A stretch of 48,433 nt of DNA, from the IMG/VR virus record IMGVR_UViG_3300023210_000056, positions 1-48,433 of that record. One strand, 5' to 3'. Origin of the DNA: a virus. Of this stretch, positions 34,508 to 42,589 are shown piece by piece (the first letter of the stretch is position 1; each line of letters starts with the position of its first letter). Position numbers and translations under genes: made by a program. A model generated the notes under the pieces. The model made no database searches and was not told the origin of the DNA. It saw nothing but the letters and a program-made list of their open reading frames with translations.

Positions 34508-34529
34508 TTAAGGGTTAGCATTCCCTTAA
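34508..34529 (-). terminator. Stem-loop between helicase and reductase genes
   Basis: TTAAGGG and CCCTTAA form a perfect 7-bp stem with an 8-base loop, in the 101-base gap upstream of the reductase. No strong T-tract follows on the minus strand, so it may be a processing site, weak terminator or attenuator in the reductase leader. I see no clear promoter in the gap. Confidence 0.4.
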
Positions 34530-34570
34530 CAATATAGTCACACATTGTTTAAATTAGATAACTTTATTAG

Positions 34571-35956
34571 TTACCCCCCTAAACTTTCTCTTTTTTTATT
34601 TATAACGTCCGTTATAAAGTTTGCATCTTTTTTCTTACTACCTTTTTCAAAGTCTAAGAAAGATACGTCACTAGAATCATTGGTGTCAATTACAAGTGTT
34701 CCATTATCAAATAAAATATCTTCAAATATAACCCCATCTTTACCGAATCTAGATTTAAGAATCGCCATAGTTGCTCTACCTTCTTCTTTTTGTTCTAAAG
34801 TTTTGGCTATTGAAACAATAAAATGTCCGATTTGTCCCTTTTTAATTGACCCACCAATCATATCCGCTTGTACTACATTAGCACCAATAGAACTTCTATT
34901 CCCCTGTATCGCAGTCCAACCAACAATATCCAATTCAGATATCATAGTTTCGAATTGTCTCATAACATTACCTTCACCTGTCCACTCATCTTTAAATTGT
35001 TTGGTAGGGGCGATACAATCAATATAATCCACAAATACGACATCTGGTTTCATACCATTAGATGTTAATTTCCTTAGATATTGTTTAATCTGAGGTATTG
35101 TGGTACCATCACTAGCCATTTTCTTTAGAATAAGATTACCATTTTTACTCTTAAGAGTCGGTAATATCTTTTTAACTTCTTCTTTGTTTTCTGTTAAATT
35201 ACTTAAAGGTATTTCAGTCCAACATGTTAAATGTTTTCTCTGTATAACTTTTGGGTTATCTTCAAAGAATATTTGAACTACGTTGTATCCTAAATTATAA
35301 GCAGTATTAGCCATTCTAGTGACTAATGTTGTTTTACCCACACCAAAGGGTGCTAATATAACACCTAACTCACCTTTAGCTAACCCACCATCCATAAGGT
35401 TGTCTAATCCTACTATACCAGTTTGAATTGGGGATCTGAAATCATCACTTAACACATCTTCTATAGCATGAAACACATCTATACCATTGTCAGTGACATC
35501 ACCAATAGTTAAAGCTTGTTTTAATATTTCCTCACACTCTTCATATCTATCAAAATCTCCAGTATCTAATATCTTTTGAATCTTTTGATTAGCCTTCTTA
35601 AGTTCTTGTTGTTTGCAGAACTTAATGGCAACTTCTTGTGTATGTAAACAATCTTTACTATCAGAATTTTGAATTTCTTTAACCATTTCTAAAGCTGACT
35701 CTCTAGCAATATCTCTTCGAACTTCAGCCTTAATAATTTGATTTATGGTATCGTATGTAGGGATAGTTTCATAATTATCCTTATAATCTTTAACACTAGC
35801 AATAATTAATCTTATATACTCGTTGTCAAAATAATTAGGGGAAACTAAATCTATTATACTCTCTGAAAACTTAGTGTCCTCAACCATTTGTTTAACTAAC
35901 TTAGTCTGAAAACTATACCCTAAATAACCTAAATTCTTAACTTCTTTTTTATCCAT
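34571..35956 (-). CDS. Replicative DNA helicase (DnaB / T4 gp41-like)
   Basis: This 461-residue protein has an N-terminal helical domain (1-150) and a RecA-type motor. Walker A is APFGVGKTT (Lys208), Walker B is VVFVDYID (Asp310), followed by GWTAIQGNRSS (sensor/H3 region) and a C-terminal KSRFGKDG, probably containing the arginine finger. Such proteins form hexameric rings that unwind DNA 5' to 3' at the fork and recruit primase. Length and motif layout match T4 gp41 and phage DnaB-family helicases. It follows the 163-aa unknown gene by 13 bases in the replication block. Confidence 0.92.
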   Translation of the reverse strand: MDKKEVKNLGYLGYSFQTKLVKQMVEDTKFSESIIDLVSPNYFDNEYIRLIIASVKDYKDNYETIPTYDTINQIIKAEVRRDIARESALEMVKEIQNSDSKDCLHTQEVAIKFCKQQELKKANQKIQKILDTGDFDRYEECEEILKQALTIGDVTDNGIDVFHAIEDVLSDDFRSPIQTGIVGLDNLMDGGLAKGELGVILAPFGVGKTTLVTRMANTAYNLGYNVVQIFFEDNPKVIQRKHLTCWTEIPLSNLTENKEEVKKILPTLKSKNGNLILKKMASDGTTIPQIKQYLRKLTSNGMKPDVVFVDYIDCIAPTKQFKDEWTGEGNVMRQFETMISELDIVGWTAIQGNRSSIGANVVQADMIGGSIKKGQIGHFIVSIAKTLEQKEEGRATMAILKSRFGKDGVIFEDILFDNGTLVIDTNDSSDVSFLDFEKGSKKKDANFITDVINKKRESLGG

Positions 35957-35969
35957 AACTCTTTTTAGT

Positions 35970-36461
35970 TTACTTCTTAATAAATATACGGTCTAACTTA
36001 TAATTCCCATATTCTTTTGTATAATTTTTCTGATTCAACCCCTGTTGAACTTGATCAATGATTTTAGGAAGAATTTTTCTTATGTCCACATCGTATCTTA
36101 CTTGTGGTGGATAGTCATTACCAGTAAAAATCTTTTCTACTACAATTTTTTTATTATGTAAAATCTGAAAAGTGAAAAAATCTTCTTCTTCGTAAATGTC
36201 TTTTACCTCAACATCAGTAGACACATTCTCCTCAGCAGTACTGTAAAAATATGGGTTATAATATTTGTACATATAATCATATGTTTTATTTTTAAAATGT
36301 AACTTAAGGATATCAACACAATCATCTACTAATTCTTTCAACTCTATTGAATTAAAGGAGTCTTTATTAAAATTGTATATAGGGAAATTCCTACCTACAA
36401 TTGGGTTTCCGTTTATTAGGAATAAAAATTCATACGGAAATGTTTTATACACTTTTTTCAT
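35970..36461 (-). CDS. Unknown protein in the replication block, 163 aa
   Basis: The product (MKKVYKTFPYEFLFLINGNP...) is rich in aromatic residues and acidic in the middle (KDIYEEEDFFTFQI), and ends with a helical DIRKILPKIIDQVQQGLNQK segment. No family is recognised. It overlaps the 3' end of the 5' nuclease gene by 17 bases and is followed closely by the helicase, so it is probably made with them. A helicase loader or other replisome adaptor would suit the position, but there is no sequence support for that. Confidence 0.6.
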   Translation of the reverse strand: MKKVYKTFPYEFLFLINGNPIVGRNFPIYNFNKDSFNSIELKELVDDCVDILKLHFKNKTYDYMYKYYNPYFYSTAEENVSTDVEVKDIYEEEDFFTFQILHNKKIVVEKIFTGNDYPPQVRYDVDIRKILPKIIDQVQQGLNQKNYTKEYGNYKLDRIFIKK

Positions 36462-37509
36462 CTTTCTCTGTTTTTGTTTTTAAATAATAATTTTTTTCTT
36501 TTTTAATAATTCTTAGGAATGGTTGTAAAAAGTTTATATACCCATCTCTCCCTCCTGGTAACGCCATCATCACACCATCTTCTATCATCATATTGATTAC
36601 ATTCTTAGTCTCTCTATCTTCTGGATCAATAGTAGTTCCAAATAAGTAATCTAACTCTCCTTTTGAAGACTCTGTTAACAATGGTTTTTTAAGATTGATT
36701 ATCTTTTCATTAATGTCATAAATATCTTTACCTTGTACACCAACGGTAACTTTATTTATTATATTATCCAATGTCTTCAATCTATTTTTTCTTTCTGTTT
36801 GTATTGTTTCAATTTTACTAATTATATTCTCCAATGTCAAAGTTTTTTCAACTATTTCAGGAAAATACTTTTTCAATGTCTTTTCACTTACACCTTGTAT
36901 CCCCTTTATATTATCACTAACATCTCCAGAAATCATTTTAATTAGTTTAAGGTTTGTTGGGTGATGATTAAAATGTCTTAAGTAATTGTCTTTCGTAACA
37001 ATAGTTCTTAGGTTTATAACGTACACACCTACTCTATCATCTATTAATTGACACAAGTCCCTATCATTAGATATAATAACAACTTTTTCATCTTCTTTTA
37101 GTTTGGTTACGTAATAAGCTATTGAATCGTCAGCTTCAACTATTTCATCTTTATATTGTCTGATGAATAATTCTTCACAGTAAGACATTACCCTTTCTTT
37201 TTGAATATATAAGTCAGGATCAGAGGGAGGTGTTTCATTATAAAAATCTTTATCCCTGTTAGACTTATATTCGTTGTATATGTCATACCTTAGTCTTCCA
37301 CTAAATCTACCATCCCAGAAGACATATACCCTATCAAACCTATACTCTTTAATTACTTTTCTTAACATAGTAAGGAATTGAAAAATACCACCTATATGGG
37401 TATCTTTATAATAAAGATCTTTAGCCCCAAAATAAGCGGTTTTTAACAATGAATCCCCATCAACTAATAAAGTGTGTGTGTAGGTTTTTTTTCTATTTGG
37501 TACTTTCAA
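36445..37509 (-). CDS. 5'-3' exonuclease / flap nuclease (T4 RNase H type)
   Basis: This 354-residue FEN-family nuclease would remove RNA primers from Okazaki fragments. Conserved acidic clusters are visible: LLVDGDSL (Asp17, Asp19), VFWDG (Asp66), VEADDS (Glu125, Asp127, Asp128), SNDRDL (Asp149, Asp151) and the helix-hairpin-helix region ISGDVSDNIKGIQGVSEKTL (Asp196, Asp199). The frame has no ATG before the first catalytic motif. The most likely start is TTG at 37509, giving KVPNRKKTYTHTLLVDGD; an ATG slightly upstream is in another frame and hits a stop. TTG initiation may reduce its output. It lies downstream of RecA/UvsX. Confidence 0.88.
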   Translation of the reverse strand: MKVPNRKKTYTHTLLVDGDSLLKTAYFGAKDLYYKDTHIGGIFQFLTMLRKVIKEYRFDRVYVFWDGRFSGRLRYDIYNEYKSNRDKDFYNETPPSDPDLYIQKERVMSYCEELFIRQYKDEIVEADDSIAYYVTKLKEDEKVVIISNDRDLCQLIDDRVGVYVINLRTIVTKDNYLRHFNHHPTNLKLIKMISGDVSDNIKGIQGVSEKTLKKYFPEIVEKTLTLENIISKIETIQTERKNRLKTLDNIINKVTVGVQGKDIYDINEKIINLKKPLLTESSKGELDYLFGTTIDPEDRETKNVINMMIEDGVMMALPGGRDGYINFLQPFLRIIKKEKNYYLKTKTEKDEKSV

Positions 37510-37535
37510 CTGACATCTGATATAGGGTTAAACAA

Positions 37536-38591
37536 TCAATCATCAGAATAATCTACTGGAGCCTCAATATATTCACTATCAGCTACAATTTCAAAATCTA
37601 ATACATCATCTCCTACATTTTCGAATATCTCAGACCAATAAGCCTTTTGACTGTCTTTGTAATTGTCAATGTATTTTTTATCATCTTCAATAAAACCATG
37701 TGTAGTAGCCAATATTTTACAATCAGCGTACCCTAACCCGTTCATATGGTTTTTATGGATACCTACTTTAGTTCTAATAGCAAAATTAACTTTTCTACCT
37801 TTATTGGTAGCAGATAATTTAGATATTCCAGCACTTTTCTGATTACCAAATAAGAACACTAACGCACAAGATAAGTATATTGATTGTCCACCTTTTGGTT
37901 GTATCCTTGGTTGTCCAAATGGATTATCTGGTAAATCTACCCAAGGTTGGTTTACGAAAATCATCGTATTAGTATATGGGGATGATTCTTTTCTTGAGGA
38001 TGTAATTCTTTGAGCCATACCCATTCCCCATTTTTCTGAAATAGTTCGAGCAGTATGTTGATTACCACCTTTTCCATCAAAACTCATTTTACAAGGTATA
38101 GTACCTATAGAGTCCCAACAAAATAATATATCGTGAGGTAACTCTCCGTTCTTTTGTCCATCTAAAACTTCCGTTACATATTCAAAAGCTTGTTCAATGT
38201 AGTCAAACCCTAACTTATATAATAGAAATCCATCCCAATAACCAGTGACTTCACCAGTTGTTTCATCTATTTCCTCAACGTATTCAGTTTTTAACCCCAT
38301 TTGTTTGGCGTGTTCAAAACTAAATTTTTGTTCAGTGATAATGAATATAGGTAAAATACCCTTTTTCTGAGCATCTACCGCAGCTTGTATAAGTGCGGTA
38401 GTTTTCCCAGTGTCTGAATGACCTAACATCATATTGATTTGACCCATAGCGGGTCCAGGTATACCTGTAGCCTTCTGAAATGCTTCCCCTAAATCAAAGT
38501 ACTTTTGTTCTTTGTACCTCTCAGCGGAGGAAAACTTTTTTCTTATAGAAGAAAAATCAGAAGTTTTCTTTTTTAAAGGTGTCTTAGCCAT
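37536..38591 (-). CDS. RecA/UvsX-family recombinase
   Basis: The 351-residue protein has Walker A GHSDTGKTT (Lys63), a following ITEQKF segment, Walker B LFCWDSIG (Asp160) and a later NTMIFVNQPW segment, like the L2-flanking part of RecA proteins. It would coat single-stranded DNA and drive strand exchange for recombination-dependent replication. The acidic C-terminus (EYIEAPVDYSDD) is like the regulatory tails of RecA and UvsX. Position directly after the SSB gene fits functional pairing. It could be called UvsX by analogy with T4, but I cannot separate UvsX from other phage RecA types by eye. Confidence 0.9.
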   Translation of the reverse strand: MAKTPLKKKTSDFSSIRKKFSSAERYKEQKYFDLGEAFQKATGIPGPAMGQINMMLGHSDTGKTTALIQAAVDAQKKGILPIFIITEQKFSFEHAKQMGLKTEYVEEIDETTGEVTGYWDGFLLYKLGFDYIEQAFEYVTEVLDGQKNGELPHDILFCWDSIGTIPCKMSFDGKGGNQHTARTISEKWGMGMAQRITSSRKESSPYTNTMIFVNQPWVDLPDNPFGQPRIQPKGGQSIYLSCALVFLFGNQKSAGISKLSATNKGRKVNFAIRTKVGIHKNHMNGLGYADCKILATTHGFIEDDKKYIDNYKDSQKAYWSEIFENVGDDVLDFEIVADSEYIEAPVDYSDD

Positions 38592-38603
38592 ATATTTAAT
38601 ATA

Positions 38604-39482
38604 TTAAAATGGTAGTTCTTCATCATCAGAATCATTAGAAGTTAAATCTGTAACTAATACATCTTCTTTTCCAGAATTTTCTGAGGTGTTTGACATAAAT
38701 GAAATCTCTTTTTCTAATGAAGCGGATTCAGCCTCTTCTTTGTCTTCTTCAGCAACATAAATCTTTTGTTCCGAATCCCAAATAGGTGTTTTATTCGTAG
38801 CAATGATTTCTAGATACTCAATTGACTTTTTAGCGTAAACATCTTTATATGTTTCATCATTACCCATCCAATCATTAGCCTTTTCAGTTTCACTAGTTAA
38901 GATTGTAACGTCATCACACATAATCGAATTAACAACAGAATGATTTTTATCGTTTCTTCCAGCAACAATTACGATATCTCTACCTTCTCTTGGATCTGTT
39001 ATATCACCTTTTAATTTAAAAAGTGGTATCAATTTATCCATCACACCATCACCAGTCCACTTATGTTTAAATCTCCAAAACTTAACACCATCATCTTCTT
39101 TGTCTCTATCAATACCTTTTACAACATACCATTTACGTGGATTTAATCCTTTAGCCAATTCTTTAGCTTTTTCTGAACCATCTTCCAGTAGTGCACTTCT
39201 AGCTTCACATAGTGGACAATGTTCACCATCATTAAGTTTAGGACAATAAGTTTTAGGGTATGTACCGTTTAACTCTTTTTCGTGGAAATATGCTTCTGTA
39301 AATGGTGATTCCTCACCTTTTCCAGGTAATATCCTAAAAGTTTTATTTTCGGATTTTACACCTTTCTGTAATTTTTCTGTAAAGTACTTTTTAAGTCTAT
39401 CTTCTGAAGAAATTTTGGTTTTTGTTTTACTCTCACTATTTTTTTCATATTGTGAAAGAATTGCGTCTAATTTTTTACTCAT
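38604..39482 (-). CDS. gp32-like single-stranded DNA-binding protein with SSB-type tip
   Basis: I place the start at ATG 39482 (MSKKLDAILSQYEKNSE), giving 292 residues, because the longer frame from 39524 would translate through promoter-like sequence. The zinc site His67-X12-Cys80-X8-Cys89-X2-Cys92 matches T4 gp32 (His64, Cys77, Cys87, Cys90) almost exactly, with basic and aromatic DNA-binding sequence around it. The acidic C-terminal region ends DSDDEELPF, like the protein-binding tip of bacterial SSB (DDDIPF). It would protect single strands and recruit recombinase, helicase loader and polymerase, and perhaps host SSB partners. Confidence 0.88.
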   Translation of the reverse strand: MSKKLDAILSQYEKNSESKTKTKISSEDRLKKYFTEKLQKGVKSENKTFRILPGKGEESPFTEAYFHEKELNGTYPKTYCPKLNDGEHCPLCEARSALLEDGSEKAKELAKGLNPRKWYVVKGIDRDKEDDGVKFWRFKHKWTGDGVMDKLIPLFKLKGDITDPREGRDIVIVAGRNDKNHSVVNSIMCDDVTILTSETEKANDWMGNDETYKDVYAKKSIEYLEIIATNKTPIWDSEQKIYVAEEDKEEAESASLEKEISFMSNTSENSGKEDVLVTDLTSNDSDDEELPF

Positions 39483-39509
39483 TTTTAAAATTTTTAAATG
39501 TTTATTAGA

Positions 39510-39540
39510 CAATAATACTAACAAAACATTAAAAAGTCAA
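39510..39540 (-). promoter_or_regulatory. Probable promoter for SSB and downstream replication genes
   Basis: The minus strand has TTG at 39540-39538, a 20-base spacer and TATTATTG at 39517-39510, one mismatch from TAnnTTTG. It lies in the 70-base gap before the SSB start at 39482 and gives a leader of about 20 bases. Confidence 0.5.
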
Positions 39541-39552
39541 TAAGCAATATGA

Positions 39553-40626
39553 TTATTTTTTATTTAATTTATTTTGAATTGGGTTGGTTGTGGACCTTCG
39601 AATAGGTTTGAATTTTGAACCTGTTTGTTTTTTCTTTGGAACTGTTGGTCTAAATATAATTTGATTTTTATTTGTCCCTATATCTATAGTAGGAATTTTA
39701 ATATATTTAATTAATATTTCTTGTAATGGTGTATTATAATAATATGGTCCAAATTCTGTATGACCTTCACCAATACCAAAAACTCCTATATCGGGCATTA
39801 AATTTATTGCATATAACAATCTAATTTGATTTCTTTTTAATTGGTATCCTATATCTACCACACTATCAATGAATTTATAAGGTGTTTGTAAAGATATAGA
39901 TTTTAATGTAATACCCATATACCTATTATCAGTAATTTCCATACCTAACACTACCGAACCAGTTAAATCTAATTTTAAGATACCACCTATATTAGCTTTA
40001 CCGATAACAAACCCTTTAAGTGTTTGTTCTTTATCATTATAGTTTGTAATATTTATTTGATTTATAGTGTACGACATATCTATATCCCTTATTTTGAACC
40101 AATTTTTAGATACAATCCCATTACCTATATCTTTTGGTGGTGTTGTTTCTATTACTTTTCCTAATTTAAATTTTTCAGTAAATGGTAAAAGTTTACTTAG
40201 TGATTGATTAATCATACCACCAATAATTTTTCTAGATGCACTATTTTTTAGTAATTTATTTACGTCCATAGAATTTGTCTCTACTTGACGTATGATATCT
40301 GAAACAGCAAAGGCATAATCTTCTCCGAATTCTTCACCCCCTGTGTCATATCCCATAGATGTTAATAATTCACTAATACCTTTTTTATCAGTTACATTAT
40401 TTTTATCACCAAATAAATAAAAACCTAATGCTTTGGATGTTTCGTCACCAAAACCTGGTTCACCTGTATCCATATCCGTTTTTTTCTCTAAAAACGATTG
40501 TATTTCATAATAATTTGGTCCTGGTAAATTTGTTTTAGGTACCTGCTCTACTAATAGAGTATCACCTTTCTGAAAGGTATAAAGTCTTTTAATTTTATCA
40601 ATTTCCTCTGTTAAAGATATTTTCAT
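39553..40626 (-). CDS. Unknown protein with N-terminal LTE helix, 357 aa
   Basis: The first residues, MKISLTEEIDKIKRLYTF, resemble the LTE-type starts of the products at 31902-32318 and 40632-41372. The body is unrecognised: residues ~20-120 contain GYDTGGEEFGEDYAFAVSDI, residues ~170-310 are beta-rich, and the C-terminus is strongly basic (KKKQTGSKFKPIRRSTTNPI). A basic tail and an LTE start would fit a virion-associated or DNA-associated protein, but this is inference. It follows the acidic 246-aa gene by five bases. Confidence 0.6.
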   Translation of the reverse strand: MKISLTEEIDKIKRLYTFQKGDTLLVEQVPKTNLPGPNYYEIQSFLEKKTDMDTGEPGFGDETSKALGFYLFGDKNNVTDKKGISELLTSMGYDTGGEEFGEDYAFAVSDIIRQVETNSMDVNKLLKNSASRKIIGGMINQSLSKLLPFTEKFKLGKVIETTPPKDIGNGIVSKNWFKIRDIDMSYTINQINITNYNDKEQTLKGFVIGKANIGGILKLDLTGSVVLGMEITDNRYMGITLKSISLQTPYKFIDSVVDIGYQLKRNQIRLLYAINLMPDIGVFGIGEGHTEFGPYYYNTPLQEILIKYIKIPTIDIGTNKNQIIFRPTVPKKKQTGSKFKPIRRSTTNPIQNKLNKK

Positions 40627-40631
40627 AATTA

Positions 40632-41372
40632 CTATTCCTCGCCTTCTTCGTCTTTTGGGTTGAATGATGATCTGATTTCTTTTTGATCAAAATTATCAAC
40701 ATCACTTTGTGTTAAAGTATATTCAGTTTCTTCTTCTGTAGCGTCATAACCTTCTTGTTCATCCCAAAAATCTGTTAGTTTAACACTATATGGAAATGAA
40801 TTCATCGATCTCATTTCTAACCTTTCTACAGGTGTAGGGTTTCTTTTTTCTATTTCTTTTTCTAAACCATCTATCTTACTAATAACTTGATCCATACCAC
40901 CTATTTGTGATTCTAAGTCTGATAGTTTTGATAAGAGGTCATCCATTTTAGTGTTTATACCATCTACAGATGTTTTAGTCTCCTCTGTTTTATCAACTAT
41001 ATCAGTAACATCCACTTCAACAGTTTCTTCATCACCCATATCTTCTGAAGCTAATTCATCTTCTACTTCGACACCTTCACCTTCATCTGCGAATGGGTCT
41101 TCTTCAGTGGTTTCTTCAGCACCAAACGGATCTGCGTCAGTTTCTACTTCACCTTCTGGTGTTTGACCGACAGCATCAGGATCAAAAAATGGATCTTCTG
41201 TGTCTCCACCCTCAGTTTCTTCACCTTCTGGTGGATCTTGTTCATTTAATATACCATCAAACAATAAATCTGCGTCATCTTCTTCTTTAGCTTCTTCAGG
41301 TACATAAAAAGTATACTCCAATAATTGTAAGTGTCTTTTTAATTCTTCAGATATTAATTTTTTCTTATTCAT
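40632..41372 (-). CDS. Highly acidic coiled-coil protein, 246 aa
   Basis: Residues ~20-120 are overwhelmingly Glu/Asp (EEETEGGDTEDPFFDPDAVG and repeated DPF/ADPFGAEE units), predicting an extended acidic region. Residues ~125-180 form a heptad-like helix (INTKMDDLLSKLSDLESQIG). The ordered C-terminus includes RLEMRSMNSFPYSVKLTDFW. The start MNKKKLISEELKRHLQLLEYT resembles the LTE-type starts of other proteins here. The acidic-plus-coil design recalls scaffold, internal head or DNA-mimic proteins, none of which is proven. It is contiguous with the 60-aa and 357-aa genes. Confidence 0.65.
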   Translation of the reverse strand: MNKKKLISEELKRHLQLLEYTFYVPEEAKEEDDADLLFDGILNEQDPPEGEETEGGDTEDPFFDPDAVGQTPEGEVETDADPFGAEETTEEDPFADEGEGVEVEDELASEDMGDEETVEVDVTDIVDKTEETKTSVDGINTKMDDLLSKLSDLESQIGGMDQVISKIDGLEKEIEKRNPTPVERLEMRSMNSFPYSVKLTDFWDEQEGYDATEEETEYTLTQSDVDNFDQKEIRSSFNPKDEEGEE

Positions 41373-41377
41373 TTCTT

Positions 41378-41560
41378 TTACATTAATAATTGTCTACCGT
41401 CATTTGTTTTGTAAACTTTATCTACTCTTTCAACAATTTCTTTACCGTCATTAATTAGACATTCTTCACCAACACATTCTTTTTCGGCTGTTTCACCCAA
41501 AAAAGTATCCAAACCATTCTTTAGGTTTTCTTTTTCTTTTGTATTTTCAGTTTTATCCAT
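41378..41560 (-). CDS. Small charged protein, 60 aa
   Basis: The product (MDKTENTKEKENLKNGLDTF...) is highly charged and has KECVGEEC, two Cys spaced by four residues, near its middle. No family is recognised. It precedes the acidic coiled-coil gene by five bases and is itself preceded by a TATTTATA box 14 bases upstream, so the pair may be expressed late. Function unknown. Confidence 0.6.
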   Translation of the reverse strand: MDKTENTKEKENLKNGLDTFLGETAEKECVGEECLINDGKEIVERVDKVYKTNDGRQLLM

Positions 41561-41574
41561 AACAATTCTTTAGT

Positions 41575-41582
41575 TATAAATA
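41575..41582 (-). promoter_or_regulatory. TATTTATA box, possible late promoter
   Basis: The minus strand reads TTATATTTATAAC in the 30-base gap before the 60-aa gene. It lies outside coding sequence and is the only copy in the replication block, suggesting that the acidic/LTE protein group may be switched on late with the virion genes. Confidence 0.4.
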
Positions 41583-41590
41583 TAAAAATT

Positions 41591-42001
41591 TTAAGAAAAC
41601 TCTCGTTTTATAGACATTATTTTTAATTCTTTATGTTTTACAAGAATTATTCGGTTCTGATAATCGTCCCAATCTATTTTAAAATCTTTATAATTTAAAT
41701 TACCAATATCTGATCCACTAATTTTTTCTATAAGTAAATTTAATGCGTTTATAGTATAAAAACATTCACCTTTTTTGTGAACTATTATCGTAGGGGGATA
41801 GAATGATCTGATATCTACTTTTTCATCTTGATTAAGATGAACAATGAAAGTCATTATTATTTTATCCTTTTCATCGTAACTATACTGGAATATCTTATCT
41901 TCCGTTATACCAAACTTATTAAGTAAGTACTTTTTAAAACTATCAACTTTATCGACATAAACAAATGATGATAGTGTTACACTCTTAGTTGTATTCTCCA
42001 T
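41591..42001 (-). CDS. Unknown protein, 136 aa
   Basis: The product (MENTTKSVTLSSFVYVDKVD...) is unrecognised. It contains a FYPPTIIVHKKGECFYTINALNLLIEKI segment that looks ordered and may be conserved, followed by a KIDWDDYQNRIILVKH segment. It overlaps the upstream 199-aa gene by 17 bases, indicating coupled translation from the strong promoter at 42590-42619. Its early position in the replication unit suggests a role in gene expression or replication, without sequence proof. Confidence 0.62.
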   Translation of the reverse strand: MENTTKSVTLSSFVYVDKVDSFKKYLLNKFGITEDKIFQYSYDEKDKIIMTFIVHLNQDEKVDIRSFYPPTIIVHKKGECFYTINALNLLIEKISGSDIGNLNYKDFKIDWDDYQNRIILVKHKELKIMSIKREFS

Positions 42002-42584
42002 TTTTATAAATGTAAGGGATTAATTTATTCTTAAATTTTATTTTGTATAATAAATCCTTACATTTATTAAATATCTCATCGGATACTAAAACATTATCTC
42101 CAATGTTTTTTATTTTATTTATAATCTTTTCTTTATTAAGGTTAGTATATTCAATAATACTTAAATCGACACCAAAAATGATGTTTTCATCATATATATA
42201 AACCATACCTTTACCACTAAAATATATTACAGGTTTTTTTAATGATAGAATTTTTTTTACTATTTTTATGTTAATCTTTTGTTTCCCATGAATTAAATCC
42301 AAATAAACATACGGTATATTATCACCGAATTGGTTAAAACATAATTCTTTGAATTTCTCTAAATCAACTTCATAGTCAACTTTACGTTCTTTAGTTGTAA
42401 ATGTCCAATATAATCTATGGTTAATTTTTTTATGTATTATTGATATCCCATCTACTTGATTTTTAACTCTCTCCCAACCTATAATTAGTGTGGGTAAATC
42501 ATTATCTATTTCATCAAAGTTATTTACAATGTTAAAATTTTCTTCAACTAATTTAGATTTTGTCACTATATTTCCAACGTACAT
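41985..42584 (-). CDS. Unknown protein, first gene of the replication unit, 199 aa
   Basis: The protein (MYVGNIVTKSKLVEENFNIV...) is unrecognised, Lys/Ile-rich and without membrane segments. Notable parts are TLIIGWERVKN near residue 30, a tract around KPVIYFSGKGMVYIYDENII, and a basic C-terminus. The start at 42584 lies five bases after a perfect TATATTTG element. Being first from a strong host-type promoter suggests early expression. It overlaps the 136-aa gene. Confidence 0.65.
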   Translation of the reverse strand: MYVGNIVTKSKLVEENFNIVNNFDEIDNDLPTLIIGWERVKNQVDGISIIHKKINHRLYWTFTTKERKVDYEVDLEKFKELCFNQFGDNIPYVYLDLIHGKQKINIKIVKKILSLKKPVIYFSGKGMVYIYDENIIFGVDLSIIEYTNLNKEKIINKIKNIGDNVLVSDEIFNKCKDLLYKIKFKNKLIPYIYKNGEYN

Positions 42585-42589
42585 AATTA

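Noticed and set aside
39483-39524. Longer SSB starting at 39524 (MLVLLSNKHLKILK...)
   Set aside because: The extension is unlike SSB N-termini and would be translated from the probable -7 promoter element at 39510-39517. The start at 39482 gives a normal gp32-like protein.
40951-41290. Two plus-strand open frames rich in Ser and Leu/His opposite the acidic protein gene
   Set aside because: They are antisense shadows of the Glu/Asp-rich coding region, whose GAA/GAT codons read as TTC/ATC in reverse. No promoter or leader supports them.
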